NCBI GenBank assembly: GCA_964563545.1
Contig: CAZLXB010000011.1
Location: forward strand, 1-64,000
Direction of reading: 5' to 3'
Length of the DNA: 64,000 nucleotides
DNA from: Casp-actino8 sp964563545
GTDB lineage: Bacteria > Actinomycetota > Acidimicrobiia > Acidimicrobiales > Ilumatobacteraceae
The notes below the pieces were generated by a model that was given only the letters and a program-made list of their open reading frames with translations, was not told the DNA's origin and did not search any database. Below are positions 43,172-52,667 of this stretch, piece by piece (positions within the stretch are counted from its first letter, which is position 1; every line of letters starts with the position of its first letter). Position numbers and translations under genes: made by a program.

Positions 43172-44067
43172 AGCGGCAACAGGTGCGGTGCGGCCTCGGC
43201 GAGGTGATCGGCCCACGCGTTCGCCGATGTCGGCTCGATGATCGGTAGCACCACGAATTTCGAGAAGCCCGCGTCGACGAATTTTCCGATCGTGTCGATG
43301 AGCCCGTTCCATCCTTGGGGCACGAGTTGGGTGACATCTTCGAGATCGGGCCGACGCGCACGTAACCCGGCTACAAGTTGATCGGGGAGCGGGCCATCGG
43401 CGTATGGGATGAGGGCGCCGAAATGTTCGGGGTCGATCGATCGCCCGTGTTCGTGGGCGACCTGCTCCACGACCTGACGACCGGTGGCGACGTCGGCGGG
43501 AGTCACGAAACTCGGTAACCAACCATCGGCGAGGCGTCCGACTCGCTTGAGTTCACTCGGCGCGATGCCGCCCAGCCAGACATCGGGCGGGCTCTGTTTG
43601 GGTTTGGGCTGCACGCGCAGATTGTCGTAATGGAAGAAGTTGCCATGGTGAGTGACGGACTCGTCGAGCCAGCACTTGCGGAGAACGGTGAGGGCTTCGT
43701 CGAACCGCTTGGCGCGCTCTTCGCGCGCGACGCCGAATGCTTGTTGTTCCTGCGGATCGGCCACGCCGAGTCCGAAGGCCGGGAGCAGGCGTCCGTTCGA
43801 AAGTCGGTCGAGGGTTGCGAGTTCCTTGGCGAGGACCACCGGATTGCGACCGGGCAGCACCATCACGCTCATTCCGAACTTCAGTCGGGTGGTGCGCCCG
43901 GCGGCGAACGCCATGGCTACCAGCGGATCAGGAGCTTCGCCGCCGATCCGCTCGCTCAACCAGAGGCTGTCGTAGCGCAGTGTTTCGAGGGCATCGACGA
44001 CGGTTGCGAAACCGTCATCGTTGAGAGTCGTGCGAACCCCGAAGCCGTAGCCGACGCGGATCTTCAT
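43162..44067 (-). CDS. LLM-class (F420-dependent) oxidoreductase
   Basis: 301-residue luciferase-like TIM barrel: MKIRVGYGFGVRTTLNDDGF, SLWLSERIGGEAPDPL, FGMSVMVLPGRNPVVLAKELATLD, RLLPAFGLGVADPQE and PPDVWLGGIAP. Such enzymes in Acidimicrobiia mostly use F420. ATG at 44067 overlaps the hydrolase stop by four bases. Substrate not known. The last ten bases overlap the HDAC-like gene. Confidence 0.87.
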   Translation of the reverse strand: MKIRVGYGFGVRTTLNDDGFATVVDALETLRYDSLWLSERIGGEAPDPLVAMAFAAGRTTRLKFGMSVMVLPGRNPVVLAKELATLDRLSNGRLLPAFGLGVADPQEQQAFGVAREERAKRFDEALTVLRKCWLDESVTHHGNFFHYDNLRVQPKPKQSPPDVWLGGIAPSELKRVGRLADGWLPSFVTPADVATGRQVVEQVAHEHGRSIDPEHFGALIPYADGPLPDQLVAGLRARRPDLEDVTQLVPQGWNGLIDTIGKFVDAGFSKFVVLPIIEPTSANAWADHLAEAAPHLLPLQT

Positions 44068-44792
44068 GTAGCGGCCCGGGCGATTCGTTCGATGAGATCG
44101 GCGGTCTCGGTGACCATCGACGCGAAGGGCGAATGATCGGTGTCGAGGGAAACGGTCGTTGTGCATCGGGAAGCCATCACGCGTTGGTGCTCGACGGCCA
44201 CCGCCTGATCGCGCTCGCAAATCACGTAGGTGGACGTGATGCGATCGCGAGGACTTCCCGTCGTCGGCTGCATGACGGTGGCGGCCGGTTGCGGGCAGAG
44301 GCGGGCGACGGCGGCTCGGGCGACGGCGTCGGAACACGATCCGTAGAAAGCGTCCTTGGCTCGAGTTGGGTCGATGGTGGAGGTTCCGTCGTCGTGCTGG
44401 ATCACGGCCGAGTCGAGGGCGTTGCTCACGCGGCCGAACGAGCCGAGAGTCGAGATCACCGACTCGCCCTGATCGAGGGCGAAGGCGGCCACGTAGACGA
44501 GATGATCGATTCGATCGAAGCGGCTCGCGGCCTCGGTGATGACTGCCCCGCCGTAGCTGTGGCCGACGAGGACCGGATCTTGCACGCCGCGCGAGGCGAG
44601 ATGTTGGAGGAGTTCGACCACGATGGCTGCGTCCCCGTGGAGATCGGTGAAGGCCGCCGTCGAGGATCCGTGTCCGGGTAGATCGATGGCGAGCGACGCG
44701 ATGCCGCGGTTCTCGAGCTCGGCCTGCAGTGCCGCCCAGCACCAGGCGCCGTGCCAGGCGCCATGGACGAGAACGACGTGACGGGGCGACAT
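44064..44792 (-). CDS. Alpha/beta hydrolase (esterase)
   Basis: 242 residues. Oxyanion motif VHGAWHGAWCWAAL, nucleophile elbow VGHSYGG with serine, and a late DTDHSPF with the likely catalytic histidine. It resembles plant-esterase-like and hydroxynitrile-lyase-like hydrolases. Coupled to the LLM gene downstream, so the two may act on the same compound. Divergent from the SDR at 44862. Confidence 0.86.
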   Translation of the reverse strand: MSPRHVVLVHGAWHGAWCWAALQAELENRGIASLAIDLPGHGSSTAAFTDLHGDAAIVVELLQHLASRGVQDPVLVGHSYGGAVITEAASRFDRIDHLVYVAAFALDQGESVISTLGSFGRVSNALDSAVIQHDDGTSTIDPTRAKDAFYGSCSDAVARAAVARLCPQPAATVMQPTTGSPRDRITSTYVICERDQAVAVEHQRVMASRCTTTVSLDTDHSPFASMVTETADLIERIARAAT

Positions 44793-44848
44793 GGCGTCAT
44801 CGTGTCACACCGCCCCTTCCCGGTCGAAGGTGGCACCCGAAGCACTCG

Positions 44849-44854
44849 TAGCCT
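44849..44854 (+). promoter_or_regulatory. -10 box TAGCCT for leaderless start of the SDR at 44862
   Basis: TAGCCT ends 7 bases before the ATG at 44862, without a ribosome site. Confidence 0.4.
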
Positions 44855-44861
44855 GCGGGTC

Positions 44862-45647
44862 ATGTTCGTCAACACCGAATCCTCCACCACCGATCCGACT
44901 CGGATCTTCCGACTCGATGGACGAGTCGCCATCGTGACCGGTGCGTCATCGGGACTCGGCGCCCACTTCGCGCGTGTGCTGCACGGCGCCGGGGCGCGGG
45001 TGGTCATGGCGGCCCGCCGACTCGAACGTCTCGAAGAACTCGCCGCCGAACTACCGGGTTCGATCGCGGTGGCCGCCGATCTCGGACGAGCCGAAGATCG
45101 CGAGGCTCTGGTGGCGCGTACCGTCGCCGAGGCCGGTGACCCGGACGTTCTGGTGAACAACGCCGGGATCGGGCACAAGGTCGCGATCGAGGACGAAGAT
45201 CTCGAGACCTTCCGCGACACGATGGAGGTCAATGTCACCGCGATCTGGCATCTGTCGAAACTGGTCGCCCCACACATGATCGCTCGCGGCGGTGGCAACA
45301 TCGTCAACATCGGATCGATGTTCGGACTCGTGGGTGCGGCCCCGGTCAAGCAGGCGCATTACTGCGCGTCCAAGGGTGCGGTGATCAACCTGACCCGTGA
45401 ACTGGGCTTGCAGTGGGCGCGCAAGAACGTGCGCGTCAACGCGCTGTGCCCGGGATGGTTCCCATCGGAGATGACCGTTGGCATGAACGACGAGACGAGC
45501 ATGAACTTCGTTCGCCAGATGTCGCCCATGCCTCGTCTCGGCGAACTGCACGAACTCGACGGCGCGCTGCTCCTGCTTGCGTCCGACGCGTGTTCGTTCA
45601 TGACCGGTCAGACGGTCACGGTCGACGGCGGCTGGACGGCACGTTGA
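44862..45647 (+). CDS. Short-chain dehydrogenase/reductase
   Basis: 261 residues: TGASSGLG, AARRLERL after beta-2 (NADP-type), NNAGIGH, serine in NIGSMFG, YCASK, and CSFMTGQTVTVDGGW. Start ATG at 44862; the first 18 residues (MFVNTESSTTDPTRIF) are an extra N-terminal tail. Its stop overlaps a TTG that probably starts the DUF952 gene. Substrate not known. Confidence 0.87.
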   Translation: MFVNTESSTTDPTRIFRLDGRVAIVTGASSGLGAHFARVLHGAGARVVMAARRLERLEELAAELPGSIAVAADLGRAEDREALVARTVAEAGDPDVLVNNAGIGHKVAIEDEDLETFRDTMEVNVTAIWHLSKLVAPHMIARGGGNIVNIGSMFGLVGAAPVKQAHYCASKGAVINLTRELGLQWARKNVRVNALCPGWFPSEMTVGMNDETSMNFVRQMSPMPRLGELHELDGALLLLASDACSFMTGQTVTVDGGWTAR

Positions 45648-45961
45648 TCCTCCATCTCGCCATTCGTCGCCAATGGGACGAGGCGCAGGTGACTGGTCGT
45701 TATCCGTGGTCCACGCGTGGTGCGACAGTCGCCGACGTTGGTTACACGCACTGCAGTTTCGATCATCAGTGGCGCGGTGTTCGTGAGCGTTTCTACGCCG
45801 ATCTTGCCGACGACGAGCTCGTACTGCTGGAAATCGACGAGTCGCGACTCGTGTCGAAGGTGGTCGTCGAACGGCTCGACGGTGCCCCCGACGAATTCCC
45901 GCACATCTACGGGGAGATCGACGTCGCCGCCGTGGTGGGTGAGCGTTCGATCAGGGAGTGA
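45644..45961 (+). CDS. DUF952 family protein
   Basis: 105 residues from a TTG start that overlaps the SDR stop. The family pattern is clear: LILHLAIRRQWDEAQVTGRY, GYTHCSF, RERFYADLADDELVLLEID and FPHIYGEIDVAAV. DUF952 proteins are small, of unknown function, with a fold likened to ADP-ribosyl transferase-type RNA 2'-phosphotransferases. The last 11 bases overlap the convergent amidase gene. Confidence 0.82.
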   Translation: MILHLAIRRQWDEAQVTGRYPWSTRGATVADVGYTHCSFDHQWRGVRERFYADLADDELVLLEIDESRLVSKVVVERLDGAPDEFPHIYGEIDVAAVVGERSIRE

Positions 45962-47384
45962 GCTGCGCCCACGGCGCCGCGGCCTCGAGTTGCGACGCCA
46001 CGCGGATCAACACGTCCTCACGTCCGTAGGCGGCGACCAACTGCATGCCGACTGGTAATCCCTTCGCGGTGCGATGGAGCGGGAGGCTGATCGCCGGTTG
46101 ACCGCTCATGTTGAACTGACCGGTGAACGTGACCCACTCGCCGGCGCGGACGAGTGCACCCATCGGCTTGGCCGCATCGTCGTGGATCTCGCCGATGGCG
46201 ATCGGCGGTTCGGCGAGTGTGGGAGTCAGGAGTAGGTCCCAGCCTTCGGCCCACCAGGACTGCACGGCGCGGCGGAACGCGACCGAAGCAGCCAGCGCCG
46301 CCGCGTAGTCGACGCCCGACACCGATTCGGCGAACTTGGCCTGCGCCCAGTTCATCGCCTCCACGTCGTCGGCCGTGATCTCGCGACCGAGAGTGTCGGC
46401 GAACCGCCGCAGCGACATGCCCATGTTGGTGCTCCACATGGCCCCGAACGATTTGCCCTGGCTCTGGTCGGCGAGCACTGCCGGCCAGGCGGCTTCCACG
46501 TGGTGGCCGAGCGACTCGAGGAGCTTGGCGGTGTTGTGCACACCGGTCACGCATTCCTGGTGCACCGCGAATCCGCGCGGACTGTGGTCGAGGAATCCGA
46601 TGCGCAGTCGACCGGGGTCGGCGCCGACTTCCTGTAGGTACGGACGCGACGGCGCCGGCGCGATCACGACGTCACCCACGCCCGGTCCGCACGTCGCGTC
46701 GAGGAGCCGCGCGGTGTCGCGTACGGTCCGGCTCACGCAGTGCTCCACGCCGAGGTTGCTCTCGTCGCGGAACGGGGCCATGGTGATGCGACCCTGCGAA
46801 GGCTTCAGACCCACGAGTCCGCAACAACTGGCCGGGATACGAATCGAGCCGCCGCCGTCACTCGCGTGCGCGATGGGAACCATGCCCGAGGCCACGGCGG
46901 CCGCGGCGCCACCACTCGACCCGCCGCTCGTGCGCGACGTGTCCCACGGGTTGCGAGTCGGGCCCCACGCGAGAGGTTCGGTCACCGGCACGCTGCCGAG
47001 TTCGGGGCTGTTGGTACGGCCAAGGGTCACGAGACCGGCGCGCTTGTAGCGGGCGACCAACTCGGTGTCGGTCGGGGCGATGTAGCCGGCGGCCTTGAAG
47101 GCTCGACAACCGTGGCTGATAGGTCGGCCGGCTTCGTTGGCGAACAGATCCTTCAACAAGAACGGCACACCGCGGAACGGGCCGTTCGGTAGCGAGGGAT
47201 CGTCAGCGGTCGCCCGGCCGGCATCGAACCACCGATAGGTGAGTGCATTGAGCGCCGGGTCGAGTTGCTCGATGCGCTCGATGGCGGCTTCCACGAGTTG
47301 ACGCGGTGTGACCTCACCCTTGGCGACGAGTTCGGCTTGGGCCGTGGCATCGAGCCAGCGGGTGTCCTGGGCGAGTGACGACAT
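45951..47384 (-). CDS. Amidase, amidase-signature family
   Basis: 477 residues. The Ser-cisSer-Lys triad can be placed: lysine in FLLKDLF, first serine in SRTSGGSSGGAAAAVASG and the nucleophile in ASDGGGSIRIPASCCGLVGLK. It hydrolyses amides; broad members act on aryl amides, 6-aminohexanoate oligomers or as the GatA transamidase subunit. Absence of gatB and gatC beside it and the DGGGS motif point to a stand-alone amidase. ATG is preceded by GGAGG. Confidence 0.9.
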   Translation of the reverse strand: MSSLAQDTRWLDATAQAELVAKGEVTPRQLVEAAIERIEQLDPALNALTYRWFDAGRATADDPSLPNGPFRGVPFLLKDLFANEAGRPISHGCRAFKAAGYIAPTDTELVARYKRAGLVTLGRTNSPELGSVPVTEPLAWGPTRNPWDTSRTSGGSSGGAAAAVASGMVPIAHASDGGGSIRIPASCCGLVGLKPSQGRITMAPFRDESNLGVEHCVSRTVRDTARLLDATCGPGVGDVVIAPAPSRPYLQEVGADPGRLRIGFLDHSPRGFAVHQECVTGVHNTAKLLESLGHHVEAAWPAVLADQSQGKSFGAMWSTNMGMSLRRFADTLGREITADDVEAMNWAQAKFAESVSGVDYAAALAASVAFRRAVQSWWAEGWDLLLTPTLAEPPIAIGEIHDDAAKPMGALVRAGEWVTFTGQFNMSGQPAISLPLHRTAKGLPVGMQLVAAYGREDVLIRVASQLEAAAPWAQLTP

Positions 47385-47444
47385 GCCTCCGTGTTAGCAG
47401 ACGAGGTGCAGGCCGAGGGAAACCACTGACTAGCGTGATTCTCC

Positions 47445-48716
47445 GTGCCCAACGATGGTGCGGAGCCGGTCTCCGTCGACTACCCGACGAGCCGGGCTTT
47501 GCTCCGCTTCGCGCCGGTCCGCAACCTTCTCGGTTCGAGTGTCACAACGTCGGCCGGAGTGATGCTTCAGGCCACGATCCTCGGCAAGCAGGTGTACGAC
47601 ATCACCGGCCGCGAACTCGACATCGGCCTGCTCGGTTTGGCCGAATTCCTGCCCGCGGCTCTTCTCGTTCTCGTGACCGGATCGGTCGCCGACCGTTTCA
47701 ATCGGCGGATCATTGGAACCCTCGCGGTTGCCGCCGAACTCGTGTGCGCGTTGGTGCTCGCTTTCTACGCACTCGGTGACCCGACGGCCGTCTGGCCTCT
47801 CTTCCTCGTCGCGGTGCTCTTCGGTGCGGCTCGCGCCTTCTCGGCGCCGGCGATTCGCTCGATTCCACCGATGGTCGCTCCCGATGGCACGTTGCCACGA
47901 TTGATCGCGTTGTACTCAGCAACGTGGACGGCGGCGGCCATCGTCGGCCCGGCCCTCGGCGGCTTCCTCTACGCCGCCGATCCCGCGCTCGCGTACTTCG
48001 TCGCCGCCGGACTCATGGGTGGCGGTGTGGTGCAGTTGGCACGGATCCGTTTCTTGCGCGAACCCGAACCACCCGGACCCGACGACAAGGTCACCTTGCA
48101 CTCGGCATTCGAAGGACTGCGCTTCATACGACGCACGCCGATCCTTCTCGCCGCTATCTCCCTCGATCTATTCGCGGTCCTCTTCGGGGGCGCAGTGGCG
48201 CTTCTGCCGGCGATCGCCGAAGACCGGCTCGGCGTGGGTGACGTCGCCTACGGATGGCTGCGTGCTGCACCGGGCATCGGAGCCGCCGCCATGGCCCTGA
48301 TCCTTGCCTCGAAGCCGGTCACCCGACGCGTGGGTCGCACGCTGCTCGTCGTGGTCGGGATCTTCGGTGCCGCCACGGTGATTCTCGGCGTCACCACGAG
48401 TTACATCGTCGCTTTCGTGGCGCTCGTGATCCTCGCGGGAGCCGACATGATCAGCGTCTACATCCGTGGCACGCTCGTGCCGCTCGTGACCCCCGACGAC
48501 AAGCGGGGTCGGGTCATGGCGGTCGAGAACGTCTTCATCGGAGCGAGCAACGAACTCGGGGCTTTCGAGAGCGGGGTCGCCGCCCAAGCTCTCGGAACCC
48601 AGACCGCGGTCATCGGGGGCGGTGTGGCCACGCTCGGCATCGTGGCCGTGTACTCGTTCTTCTTCCCCACGTTGCGTCGAGTCGATCGGTTCGAAGAACT
48701 CGACCCCGATCGCTGA
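47445..48716 (+). CDS. MFS transporter (EntS-like, MFS_3)
   Basis: 423 residues, about 12 membrane spans, GTG start with TAGCGT 8 bases upstream. VTGSVADRFNRRIIG is the loop 2-3 motif; GWLRAAPGIGAAAMALILASK marks the second half. Similar in type to the MFS protein at 35183-36451. Probably a metabolite or drug exporter. Divergent from the amidase gene, 60 bases apart. Confidence 0.87.
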   Translation: MPNDGAEPVSVDYPTSRALLRFAPVRNLLGSSVTTSAGVMLQATILGKQVYDITGRELDIGLLGLAEFLPAALLVLVTGSVADRFNRRIIGTLAVAAELVCALVLAFYALGDPTAVWPLFLVAVLFGAARAFSAPAIRSIPPMVAPDGTLPRLIALYSATWTAAAIVGPALGGFLYAADPALAYFVAAGLMGGGVVQLARIRFLREPEPPGPDDKVTLHSAFEGLRFIRRTPILLAAISLDLFAVLFGGAVALLPAIAEDRLGVGDVAYGWLRAAPGIGAAAMALILASKPVTRRVGRTLLVVVGIFGAATVILGVTTSYIVAFVALVILAGADMISVYIRGTLVPLVTPDDKRGRVMAVENVFIGASNELGAFESGVAAQALGTQTAVIGGGVATLGIVAVYSFFFPTLRRVDRFEELDPDR

Positions 48717-48728
48717 TCTGGTCCGGGC

Positions 48729-49583
48729 CTAGGCGGCGATGGCCAACCACACGACGAGCGGTATCACGATCCACGACAGGATCAACAACACGATCGCGTA
48801 GGCCGCGAAGTTGTAACTCTCGTCGCGGGGCGGTTTGCCGGCGGCGCCGATGGTCTCCCACAGCGCGCGCATCGGCTGATCGGTCGAGAGTTTGATCCGT
48901 CGGCGGGCCACACCCGCGCTGTAGAGCGCAACCCACGAGAGGGCGGCCAGCACTGCGAACAGGATGACGCCGAGCACGATCACGCCCGCCGTGGAGTCGA
49001 GCGCGGCTCGCGTGACGCTTTGCAGACCGCTCGCGATCGATGTCAACACTGCGCCGCCGAGGAGGAAGGTCGGTAGTCCGAGGGCCTTGGTGCTCATACC
49101 ATTCTGTACGCGACGGATGTCGAGACGCGATCTCCGAAGCATCGAATGCTCGGAGGTTCCCCACGCGCTGTTGGCCTCGCGACGTTCGTACAATCCGCCG
49201 ATCCGTCCGACGAGGCGGTTCAGGTGACTGCGGACGATCCACCTGGTCACTTGTTGTACGAGCCATTTCGCAACCGGAGTGAGCGGGCCGAGTCGGCGGA
49301 CTTCGGCCGGTCGGGCACCGTTGCGATCGAGGACCTCGATACCCCGCACCATCATGCGGTGCGCCTCTTCGAATCGTTGTGGATACTGAAGCGGCCGCAC
49401 CTCCGACATCTGCGCGACCATCTCGCGTTCGACCACCCCGCGACCACCGATCTGGAAGAGCAGAGCGTCCTTCTCCTCGTCGGTGTCGGCCCGCAGGACG
49501 CGAAGAGAATCGAGTTTGTCGAGGAGGAGTTCGGGGACCGACTCGTCGTGGCCGTTGCCGGACGGCGCGTGGGGCTCGTTCAC
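48729..49583 (-). CDS. Membrane protein, unrecognised
   Basis: 284 residues, GTG start with TACCTT (49595-49590) ending 6 bases upstream. N-terminal 150 residues are soluble and charged with long predicted helices (EEKDALLFQIGGRGVVEREM, RFEEAHRMMVRGIEVLDRNG); then three membrane spans near 170-185, 197-218 and 262-283. No family recognised. It faces away from mscL, with 69 bases between. Confidence 0.7.
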   Translation of the reverse strand: MNEPHAPSGNGHDESVPELLLDKLDSLRVLRADTDEEKDALLFQIGGRGVVEREMVAQMSEVRPLQYPQRFEEAHRMMVRGIEVLDRNGARPAEVRRLGPLTPVAKWLVQQVTRWIVRSHLNRLVGRIGGLYERREANSAWGTSEHSMLRRSRLDIRRVQNGMSTKALGLPTFLLGGAVLTSIASGLQSVTRAALDSTAGVIVLGVILFAVLAALSWVALYSAGVARRRIKLSTDQPMRALWETIGAAGKPPRDESYNFAAYAIVLLILSWIVIPLVVWLAIAA

Positions 49584-49589
49584 GATTTC

Positions 49590-49595
49590 AAGGTA
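49590..49595 (-). promoter_or_regulatory. -10 box TACCTT for leaderless start of the membrane protein gene
   Basis: TACCTT on the minus strand ends 6 bases before the GTG at 49583. Confidence 0.4.
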
Positions 49596-49639
49596 GTGCG
49601 CCCCGGAGGTGTCGCCGTTCCGGAAGTGCAGTCAGGGAC

Positions 49640-49645
49640 TACCGT
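49640..49645 (+). promoter_or_regulatory. -10 box TACCGT for leaderless start of mscL
   Basis: TACCGT ends 7 bases before the ATG at 49653; no ribosome site is seen. Confidence 0.45.
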
Positions 49646-49652
49646 TGCTTCC

Positions 49653-50051
49653 ATGAAGCAGAACCCCATCGGACGCTTCCTTGACGAGTTCCGCCAATTC
49701 ATCAACAAGGGAAATCTGGTCGCCATCGCCATCGGTTTCGTGATGGGTTCGGCCTTCACCGGGCTCGTGACCGCGCTCGTGGAGTACGTGATCATGCCGC
49801 TCGTGGCGATCCCGTTCGGCCAACCGAATTTCGACGACGCCCTCATCCTCGAGATCAACGACGCCCAAATCAGATTCGGCGCCTTTCTCACCGTGGCCGT
49901 CACGTTCGTCTCGATCGCCCTCGTTCTCTTCGTGATGTTGAAGATCTACAACCGCGCGACCGGAGACGAAGCCGTGGCCCCACCCACCGAAATCGGCCTC
50001 CTCACCGAGATCCGCGACGAACTACGTTCACAACGCGCCGGCGACGCATGA
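49653..50051 (+). CDS. mscL: Large-conductance mechanosensitive channel
   Basis: 132 residues with the MscL layout: amphipathic N-terminal helix FLDEFRQFINKGN, first span with the pore stretch LVAIAIGFVMGSAFTGLVTALVEYVIMP (read in parts), periplasmic loop, second span FGAFLTVAVTFVSIALVLFVML, and a C-terminal helix LLTEIRDELRSQ. It opens under membrane tension to release solutes on hypo-osmotic shock. Coupled to the SGNH lipoprotein gene by a four-base overlap. Confidence 0.93.
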   Translation: MKQNPIGRFLDEFRQFINKGNLVAIAIGFVMGSAFTGLVTALVEYVIMPLVAIPFGQPNFDDALILEINDAQIRFGAFLTVAVTFVSIALVLFVMLKIYNRATGDEAVAPPTEIGLLTEIRDELRSQRAGDA

Positions 50052-50944
50052 GACGTCTCGCCGCGTTGGCCGTGGCCGGCACCATCGCGTTGTCGGCGTG
50101 CGCCGGTGACGGATCGCCGTCCTCCACGCCGCCGTCGGGTCCACTCGGCACCGTCGCTGGTATCGGGGTTCTGCCGTCGGTCAGCCCGGGTGAGGTCGCC
50201 GGAGCGACGACTGGAGAACCGGTTCTTCCGACCTTCGATCGCACGATCGGCCAGGTCGCTGACGGACCGCGCCTTCTCCTCGTGGGCGACTCGATTTTCG
50301 CCACGGTGGCGCGCCGCTTCAACAACAAGGCCTGTCGACGCCTGGTGCCGCTCGGCTGGCAGATGGTGATCGAAGCCGAGATCGGCAAGTCGATCGAGTT
50401 CGGACCCGAAGTGTTGACGGCCAAGTTGGACGAGCGATGGGATGCCGCCGTCGTCTTCCTCGGCACCAACTATTGGCAGACCCCCGAGGTGTTTCAGCGT
50501 CTCCTGGGCGCCATGCTCGACGAGCTCTCGCCCCGGCCGATCGCACTTTTCAATACGTCGATGTATCGACCCGAGCAGCGCGAGGTCAACGACGCCATCG
50601 AGGACGAAGCTCGCAACCGCGACAACGTCTGGCTGGTCGACTGGGAGTCGATCTCGAAGTCGGACGGTGTCCTGTCGGGTGACGGCGTCCATCCGTCGAT
50701 GGAAGGCAACGATCTTCTGGTGGCCGTGCTGGCCAAGGTCCTCGGCAACGCACCCGGCGGCGGTTCTGGAAAGTGCCTCGAATCCGAGTTCGTGGAGGAC
50801 GAGGAGATGCCCGATGCGATCGTCGACGTGAACCCGACCGATGACACCGCCTCGGTCGACAGTGCGGTCGATGACACCGCGAGCGACGCCGCCGATCCGG
50901 ATGAACCGTCGGACGACTCGGCCGTCACTACGTCCACTCCTTGA
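50048..50944 (+). CDS. SGNH-hydrolase-fold lipoprotein
   Basis: 298 residues. Signal peptide MRRLAALAVAGTIALSAC with lipobox cysteine 18, a Ser/Pro-rich linker, then an SGNH domain: LLLVGDSIFATVA (block I serine), VVFLGTNYW (block III) and DGVHPSMEGN (catalytic Asp and His). The C-terminal 60 residues are very acidic and Ser/Thr-rich (DDTASVDSAVDDTASD). Likely an extracytoplasmic esterase or acyl-transfer enzyme anchored to the membrane. Its overlap with mscL is probably only shared transcription. Confidence 0.82.
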   Translation: MRRLAALAVAGTIALSACAGDGSPSSTPPSGPLGTVAGIGVLPSVSPGEVAGATTGEPVLPTFDRTIGQVADGPRLLLVGDSIFATVARRFNNKACRRLVPLGWQMVIEAEIGKSIEFGPEVLTAKLDERWDAAVVFLGTNYWQTPEVFQRLLGAMLDELSPRPIALFNTSMYRPEQREVNDAIEDEARNRDNVWLVDWESISKSDGVLSGDGVHPSMEGNDLLVAVLAKVLGNAPGGGSGKCLESEFVEDEEMPDAIVDVNPTDDTASVDSAVDDTASDAADPDEPSDDSAVTTSTP

Positions 50945-51004
50945 TCACACGACGTCGACCTGCGACGGGTTGCGAGTCCGGTTCGTGCGCCACACACTTG
51001 GAGG

Positions 51005-52621
51005 GTGCTTCAGGTCCAGTCGTTGTCGGTCGAGGTCGGCGGTCGCGTCGTCGTTCAGGACGCGACCTTCACGATCATGCCCAAGGACAAAGTCGGCCTG
51101 GTCGGGCGCAACGGAGCGGGTAAGACGAGTCTCTTCAAGGTCCTCGGCGGTGACGCCGAACCGATCGCCGGCAAGGTGACCCGCAAGGGTGGCTTCGGGT
51201 ATCTGCCCCAGGATCCACGGATCGCCGGGGTCTTCGACGGTCGCACCGCGATCTCGCACATCCTCTCGGGTCGAAATGTCGACGAGGATCTGGCGCGCCT
51301 CGAGAAGTTGCGGATCGCCATGGAAGAAGACGCGAGCGAACGCAATGTGTCCCGCTATTCGCGAGCCGAGGACGAATTCGCCTCCCGGGGCGGCTATGCG
51401 GCCGAGAGCGAAGCGCGGTCGATCGCGGCCGGGCTCGGTCTCACCGCTTCACGTCTCGATCTGCCAGTCGGTGTTCTGTCCGGTGGCGAACGTCGCCGCG
51501 TCGAGTTGTCGCGCATCCTTTTCGCCGGAAGCGATGTGCTGCTGCTCGACGAACCCACGAACCACCTCGACGTCGACGCCAAGAATTGGTTGCTGTCGTT
51601 CCTACGTCAGTATCGCGGTGCGTTGCTCGTGATCAGCCACGACCTCGATCTGCTCGACGAGGCGATCACCCGTGTGCTGCACCTCGATCGCGTGGCCGAG
51701 GACGCAACGGGTCACGTGGTGGAATATCGCGGGACGTACAGCCAATACATCAAGTCGCGGGCCGAGGACGAGGAACGGCTGGCCAAGAAGGCCGCCCTCC
51801 AAGCCAAGGAGATCCAGCGCCTGCAGACCGTGGTCGACCGTTTCGGGGCCAAAGCCACCAAAGCGGCCATGGCGCACAGCATCGAGAAGCGCATCGATCG
51901 CTTGGAATCGGAAAAGGTCGTGGCACCCACGGCATCGCGATCCATCACCGTGCGGTTTCCGGATCCGCCGCCCTGCGGCGAGACGGTCGTGACCGCCGAA
52001 CATCTCTGCAAGGGCTACGGCGGACCGCCGGTGTTCGAGGACGTGTCGTTCGATCTCGGTCGACGTGAGCGTTTGCTCGTGCTCGGACTCAACGGTGCCG
52101 GAAAGACGAGCCTGTTGCGAATTCTCGCCGGTGAGACCACCGCCGATCTCGGCGACTTCCGGTTCGGTCACCAAGTGGCCGTGGGGTACTACGCGCAGGA
52201 GCACGACAACCTCGACACCTCGGCGAGCCTTCTCGACAACATCCGGCGCGAGGTTCCGCCCGGTGTACAACTCACCGAAACTCAATTGCGCGGACTTCTC
52301 GGCATGTTCGGACTGTCAGGGGAGAAGGTCTTCCAGAAGTCGGGCACGTTGTCGGGTGGCGAGAAGACGAAGTTGGCCCTGGCCATGCTCATGGTCGGGC
52401 GCAACAACCTGTTGCTCCTCGACGAACCCACCAACAACCTCGACCCGCCGAGCCGTGAGGCGGTGGCCGACGCGCTGTCGTCGTGGAAGGGTTCGATCGT
52501 CTTCGTGAGCCACGACGCCGAGTTCGTCGAACGTCTCGAGCCCACCAAGGTCCTGCTCATGCCCGACGGTCAGGTCGATTACTTCGGTGAGGACTGGCTC
52601 GACATCGTCACCCTCGCCTGA
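51005..52621 (+). CDS. ABC-F type ATPase, duplicated
   Basis: 538 residues, two ABC cassettes and no membrane span. Cassette 1: GRNGAGKTS, VLSGGERRRVELSRI, LLLDEPTNHLD; cassette 2: GLNGAGKTS, TLSGGEKTKLALAML, LLLDEPTNNLD. The inter-domain linker is rich in K, E and R (EDEERLAKKAALQAKEI), as in ribosome-binding ABC-F proteins that relieve stalled translation. Antibiotic resistance is possible for the family but nothing here shows it. GTG start; GGAGG abuts it too closely to act as a ribosome site. Confidence 0.9.
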   Translation: MLQVQSLSVEVGGRVVVQDATFTIMPKDKVGLVGRNGAGKTSLFKVLGGDAEPIAGKVTRKGGFGYLPQDPRIAGVFDGRTAISHILSGRNVDEDLARLEKLRIAMEEDASERNVSRYSRAEDEFASRGGYAAESEARSIAAGLGLTASRLDLPVGVLSGGERRRVELSRILFAGSDVLLLDEPTNHLDVDAKNWLLSFLRQYRGALLVISHDLDLLDEAITRVLHLDRVAEDATGHVVEYRGTYSQYIKSRAEDEERLAKKAALQAKEIQRLQTVVDRFGAKATKAAMAHSIEKRIDRLESEKVVAPTASRSITVRFPDPPPCGETVVTAEHLCKGYGGPPVFEDVSFDLGRRERLLVLGLNGAGKTSLLRILAGETTADLGDFRFGHQVAVGYYAQEHDNLDTSASLLDNIRREVPPGVQLTETQLRGLLGMFGLSGEKVFQKSGTLSGGEKTKLALAMLMVGRNNLLLLDEPTNNLDPPSREAVADALSSWKGSIVFVSHDAEFVERLEPTKVLLMPDGQVDYFGEDWLDIVTLA

Positions 52622-52655
52622 ATCTCCCGCTGACGGCCCGCCACGCCCTGAGGGC

Positions 52656-52661
52656 TACGGT
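52656..52661 (+). promoter_or_regulatory. -10 box TACGGT for leaderless start of the LLM gene at 52668
   Basis: TACGGT ends 6 bases before the ATG at 52668. Confidence 0.5.
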
Positions 52662-52667
52662 TCGGGC